NCBI GenBank assembly: GCA_027491085.1
Contig: JAIXWW010000009.1
Coordinates: 1 to 64,000 of the forward strand
DNA from: Bacteroidota bacterium
Lineage (GTDB): Bacteria; Bacteroidota; Bacteroidia; UKL13-3
Length of the DNA: 64,000 nt
Reading direction: 5' to 3'
A program made the translations under genes and the position numbers. Positions within the stretch are counted from its first letter, which is position 1, and every line of letters starts with the position of its first letter. The notes beneath the pieces are model-generated. The model ran no database searches. It was not told the DNA's origin and worked only from the letters and a program-made list of their open reading frames with translations. This document shows positions 63,169 to 64,000 of the stretch, piece by piece.

Positions 63169-64000
63169 ATGGCAGAAGTTATACGCATGCCCAAGATGAG
63201 CGATACAATGACAGAAGGAGTTATTGTTTCTTGGCTTAAAAATGTGGGCGATGACATAAAACCGGGAGATATTTTGGCTGAGGTAGAAACCGATAAAGCC
63301 ACCATGGAATTAGAAAATTTTGTTAAAGGTACTTTGCTTCATATTGGTATTCCTGCCGGTGGCAGTGTTCCTGTTGATGCTTTAATTGCTATTGTTGGTC
63401 AAAAAGGCGAAGATATTTCTGCTTTATTAAGCGGTGCTAGTGCTGCTGCTCCAACAAAAGCTGAAGAAGCTAAACCTGAAACAACTACTCAAAACATTAC
63501 TGCGAATGTTGAAACAAGCGCAGTTCATAGTTCAAATAATGAAGACGGTCGTGTTAAAGCATCGCCATTGGCTAAAAAAATAGCTGAAGAAAAAGGTATT
63601 TCGTTAAACCAAATTGCTGGCAGTGGCGATGGCGGACGCATTGTTAAACGCGATGTAGAAACATTTACTCCTACTAAAACTGCAGCAACTACTAGTAGCG
63701 CTCCTACTATTAATATTCCTGCTGTGGTAGGAACCGAAAGCTACGATGAAGTTCCTGTTTCGCAAATGCGTAAAGTAATTGCTCGTAGATTAAGCGATAG
63801 TTTATTTACTGCTCCACATTTTTTCCTTACTATGGAAATAAATATGGATAAGGTAAATGAAGCTCGCAAAACCATTAATGCTGACGGAAATGTAAAAATA
63901 TCGGTTAACGATTTTATAGTAAAAGCAGTAGCTGGTGCTTTACGCAAAAACCCTCAAGTTAACTCTAGTTGGTTAGGCGATAAAATTAGATATAACCACC
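63169..64000 (+). CDS. Pyruvate dehydrogenase complex E2 (dihydrolipoamide acetyltransferase), partial
   Basis: The 5' 277 codons, cut by the window end. An N-terminal lipoyl domain carries the lipoylation Lys43 in AEVETDKATME; an Ala/Thr/Glu-rich linker leads to the peripheral-subunit-binding domain (VKASPLAKKIAEEKGISLNQ), and the catalytic acyltransferase domain begins at about residue 190 (SYDEVPVSQMRKVIARRL, then FFLTMEINMDKVNE). It transfers acetyl groups from E1 to CoA. E1 and E3 genes are not in the window. Confidence 0.94.
   Translation, partial: MAEVIRMPKMSDTMTEGVIVSWLKNVGDDIKPGDILAEVETDKATMELENFVKGTLLHIGIPAGGSVPVDALIAIVGQKGEDISALLSGASAAAPTKAEEAKPETTTQNITANVETSAVHSSNNEDGRVKASPLAKKIAEEKGISLNQIAGSGDGGRIVKRDVETFTPTKTAATTSSAPTINIPAVVGTESYDEVPVSQMRKVIARRLSDSLFTAPHFFLTMEINMDKVNEARKTINADGNVKISVNDFIVKAVAGALRKNPQVNSSWLGDKIRYNH

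Noticed and set aside
1..64000. CRISPR array, prophage, tRNA or rRNA
   Set aside because: No regularly spaced direct repeats, integrase, capsid genes or cloverleaf/rRNA sequence were recognised.

Overview
The window is chromosomal DNA from an AT-rich member of the Bacteroidota, probably on the Chitinophagales/Sphingobacteriales side. The evidence is a set of proteins with type IX secretion (T9SS) sorting domains, a PorV-like protein, a DUF5103 'plug' protein, a SusC-like TonB-dependent receptor with a carboxypeptidase-regulatory N-terminus, LytTR two-component genes, a CarB without its C-terminal allosteric domain, and promoters of the TAnnTTTG / TAnnTTCG type instead of sigma70 boxes. I see no rRNA, tRNA, CRISPR array, phage or transposase gene.

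Layout. 0.2-12 kb: universal stress protein, class III aminotransferase, infB, prfA, a secreted lipoprotein coupled to purN, and an MFS transporter. 12-16 kb: a stress protein with the cbb3-oxidase assembly genes ccoI and ccoS, without the oxidase subunits. 16-19 kb: hemW and aspS. 19-26 kb is the most accessory-looking stretch: a lipoprotein, a small beta-barrel protein, a LytS/LytR-like pair, a decayed second copy of the 3' end of aspS, a zinc-ribbon protein with a flavin oxidase, a DUF4143 ATPase boxed between two near-identical perfect palindromes, and a tandem pair of TonB-C proteins of which the second carries one nonsense codon. 26-30 kb: carB, a HIT hydrolase and greA. 30-39 kb: a cell-surface operon (TonB-dependent receptor, 1280-residue T9SS cargo, PorV-like protein). 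39-46.5 kb: 2-hydroxyacid dehydrogenase, flavin reductase, lpxK-punA, a membrane pyrophosphatase with a Cys/Met-rich tail, and recA. 46.5-56 kb: T9SS plug protein, a subtilase cargo overlapping a pentameric ligand-gated-channel homologue, a winged-helix/membrane-protein pair, a frameshifted T9SS cargo and two lipoproteins. 56-60 kb: the transhydrogenase genes pntAA-pntAB-pntB, with a four-helix-bundle (23S-rRNA intervening-sequence family) gene at each of the two junctions. 60-64 kb: an HDAC-like hydrolase, a hyperacidic small protein, a lipoprotein divergent from a LuxE-like protein, and the 5' part of the pyruvate dehydrogenase E2 gene, cut by the window end.

The strongest unusual theme is a population of short repeats without a visible transposase: (a) four-helix-bundle genes bordered by inverted AT-rich repeats inside the pnt operon; (b) an ATPase/nuclease-like gene bordered by 37-39 nt palindromes sharing the core TGTCAAATACGGAAT; (c) a 20-bp palindrome embedded in frame in aspS; (d) a heptamer/hairpin repeat filling the ccoI-ccoS gap. 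Other notable single genes are the Cys-rich pyrophosphatase tail and the bacterial Cys-loop-type channel overlapping a secreted protease gene.
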